Shown here in pieces: positions 62,089 to 64,000 of a stretch of 64,000 bases of DNA. The first letter of the stretch is position 1, and every line of letters begins with the position of its first letter. Origin of the DNA: Cylindrodendrum hubeiense (lineage: Eukaryota > Ascomycota > Sordariomycetes > Hypocreales > Nectriaceae); assembly GCA_014621425.1 (NCBI GenBank), contig JAANBB010000075.1, positions 1 to 64,000 on the forward strand. The letters are read 5' to 3'. The notes under the pieces are model-generated. The model had not been told where the DNA came from. It saw only the letters and a list, made by a program, of their open reading frames with translations, and searched no databases. The position numbers were made by a program, and so were the translations under genes.

Positions 62089-62715
62089 ATGCGCCCCCTC
62101 ACGGAAAAAGAGACCCAGGTCCTCTTCGAGAAGCTTGCCACCTACACCGGCAACTCTCTCAAGAACCTCATCGCGCCCCTCGACAACTCTCCCAATGCCG
62201 ACCGATACGTCTTCAGGCTGGTGAAGGACCGAGTTTACTACGTCCGCCTCTCCATTGCGAACATCGCGACCTCCATTGCCCGCGAGAAGCTCCTCTCCCT
62301 CGGCACGTGTCTTGGTAAGCCATCTGGATGATTGAGCCCCGGTTCGCACACCCCAGCTAACCCAATCCCTCCAGGCAAGTTCACCAAGTCTGGCAAGTTC
62401 CGAATGCACATCACCGCGCTGCCCATCATTTCCGAGCATGCCCGCTACAAGATCTGGGTCAAGGAGAACGGAACGATGCCCTTCTTGTATGGTGGAAACA
62501 CCGTCAAGGCGCACGTCGGCCGCTGGTCTGAGGATTGCCCCGAGCACCAGGGTGTCGTCGTCTACAGCATGAACGACACTCCCCTGGGATTCGGCGTCAC
62601 CGCGCGCAGCACTGCCGAGGCCAGGAGACTGGACCCCACGGGTGTTGTCTGCTTTAGGCAGGCGGACTGTGGAGAGTTCCTCCGTGATGAGGACAACTTG
62701 TTTGCGACTGGTTAG
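62089..62715 (+). CDS. NIP7: 60S ribosome biogenesis factor NIP7
   Basis: Two exons (62089-62314 and 62375-62715) join across a 60-nt intron and give 188 residues, close to the usual length of about 180. Nip7 acts in the nucleolus with pre-60S particles and is needed for 27S pre-rRNA processing. The start MRPLTEKETQVLFEKLATY and then YVFRLVKDRVYYVRL are diagnostic of the N-terminal domain. The C-terminal PUA domain (about 95-170) begins GKFTKSGKFRMHITAL and contains WVKENGTMPFLYGGNTVKAH, the usual RNA-binding surface. No residue of the family core appears missing. It is divergent from GRS1 and converges closely on PRO1. Confidence 0.96.
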
Positions 62716-62881
62716 TCCAGATGGTCGATACCAGGACATTACTGGCGTTGGGGTGTTTATCCATTTGAGTGGCGTTTTGGGGATAAAATTTGGCAGTCAT
62801 GTCAATCAATATTTGAATTATCAGATAGGCACTTGTTAATCAAAGACGCTGTATTTGCTTGGCCCCCATCTATTCATTTTC

Positions 62882-64000
62882 CTATTCCACAATCGCTTGA
62901 TTAATCTCCCGGGTCGGGGTTACAGGTCGGCTTTCTCTCCTAAAGAAGCCGACATGTTGGCGATGCACAACGTACTCGCTATCGGCATATCCTAAGATGT
63001 CCTGGATATCCACGCTCTGGTGCCCCTTGATTCGTGAAATCTCAGCGGCTGCATAGTTGACAATCGCTCTGCCGACCTCTTCAGGGTTCTCCCAGAGCTT
63101 CCCATTAGGGCCAGGAGACCTTCGCCGTTGCACGACAACGAGACGGACGACTTCTTGCTGGGCGAAGTTGCCCTTGACATCGACGACTCCCACCGGGAGT
63201 AGGCCCGCCTTGCCGATCAGTGCCTTGTGAGCCCCTGAGTCGATGTACAAGGTGCCGTGTGGGTTCGGCGTGTGTAGGAGCCAGAAATGCCTGTCTCGGA
63301 TGGGATCCTCCGAGGGCAAGAACCGCGTGTGCAGTGGAACGCTCAAATCTTCCGATGATGGGGGGGTTGATAGTTTCAGGGATGACGTTGATCGTGAGAG
63401 GGACTCCTCGCCATGGTCCTCGGCGGAGGGGGATGATGATGAGGATGGTTTCCGCTTCGCCTGGAGATAGCGGACGATGTTGAGGACATTTCCTGGATTG
63501 GAGGACTTGGCAATAATCGTCGTAACTCCTGCCGAGGTTCCCAGCCGGGCGGCTATGATCTTGGTGCTCATGCCACCAGTGCCAAGTGAGGATCCAGCGC
63601 TCGACACTGAGTCTCATTAGTTTTGGAGCCTGTACTGGTAAACAGGGTGCACGTACCGTCCGCTTGCAACGCTGAAATGTCATCTACTACCTCAATGGGT
63701 TGGGCATCTGGGTTCGTGCGAGGATTCTTGTCGTAGAGACAATCGACATCCGTCATGAGGAACAGCATGTCGGCGTGGATCATGGCAGCGGTAATAGCAG
63801 AAAGGGTATCATTGTCGCCAAATTTGATTTCGGCAACAGCCAAAGTGTCGTTCTCATTAACAATCGGGATGACACCTTGTTCCAGCAAGGCGTTGAAGGT
63901 GTTTTGCGCATTGTGATATCTCGTTCGCTAGGGTGGCAGATGTCAGCTTGGGCAGCACTCACACCCACCAATACGAGGGGGCTCATACGTCTGCAATATC
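62882..64000 (-). CDS. PRO1: Glutamate 5-kinase, C-terminal part
   Basis: The gene continues beyond the right edge. Visible exons are 64000-63989, 63927-63657 and 63606-62882, with introns of 61 and 50 nt. Together they encode about the last 335 residues. The enzyme phosphorylates glutamate in the first step of proline synthesis. The amino-acid kinase domain shows [38 protein letters not shown] and [14 protein letters not shown]-terminal PUA domain follows ([29 protein letters not shown]). Between them is a Ser-rich insertion of about 45 residues ([17 protein letters not shown]), as in other filamentous fungi. The stop lies only 166 bases from the NIP7 stop on the opposite strand. Confidence 0.93.

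Overview
The window is nuclear DNA of a filamentous ascomycete, most likely a Sordariomycete and plausibly Hypocreales. The evidence is short GT-AG introns (about 49-116 nt, with CTAAC/CTGAC-like branch sites), CT-rich leaders, single-copy housekeeping genes with fungal protein signatures, and spacers with minisatellites and TACCTAGGTA-type islands. The species was not determined. Seventeen protein genes are supported, two cut by the window edges. I recognised no transposon, rRNA, tRNA or CRISPR. All exon joins come from splice signals plus reading-frame continuity, not from transcripts.

Left part (1-24 kb): the N-terminus of the endocytic actin regulator PAN1 (-), a PH + leucine-rich-repeat protein resembling CARMIL (-), NADH-cytochrome b5 reductase CBR1 (+), the Paf1-complex TPR subunit CTR9 (-), an unrecognised single-pass membrane protein (+), sorting nexin SNX41/ATG20-like (+), the mRNA capping guanylyltransferase CEG1 (+), and an unrecognised Ser/Thr-rich repeat protein with hydrophobic segments at both ends (-).

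Middle (26-43 kb): cohesin regulator PDS5 (+), SWI/SNF subunit SNF5 (-), an EBP1/PA2G4-like methionine-aminopeptidase-fold protein (+), and a double-PHD protein resembling RCO1 of the Rpd3S deacetylase (+).

Right part (44-64 kb): an RRM + Pumilio-repeat RNA-binding protein of the PUF2/JSN1 type (-), the PAK kinase CLA4 (-), glycyl-tRNA synthetase GRS1 (-), which shares a divergent promoter with ribosome-biogenesis factor NIP7 (+), and the C-terminal part of glutamate 5-kinase PRO1 (-).

Most genes are conserved core functions: chromatin and transcription (CTR9, SNF5, PDS5, RCO1-like, CEG1), translation (GRS1, NIP7, EBP1-like), and polarity, actin and trafficking (PAN1, LRR-PH protein, CLA4, SNX41). 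They do not form a pathway cluster. The points most worth a second look are the Ser/Thr repeat protein with its tandem splice acceptor, the two in-frame starts of GRS1 with a Gcn4/CPC1-type site just upstream, the PAN1/CARMIL-like pairing, the charged AREA/AKEA helix in the RCO1-like protein, tandem or tiny splice features, and several minisatellites. I found no convincing new multi-gene system.
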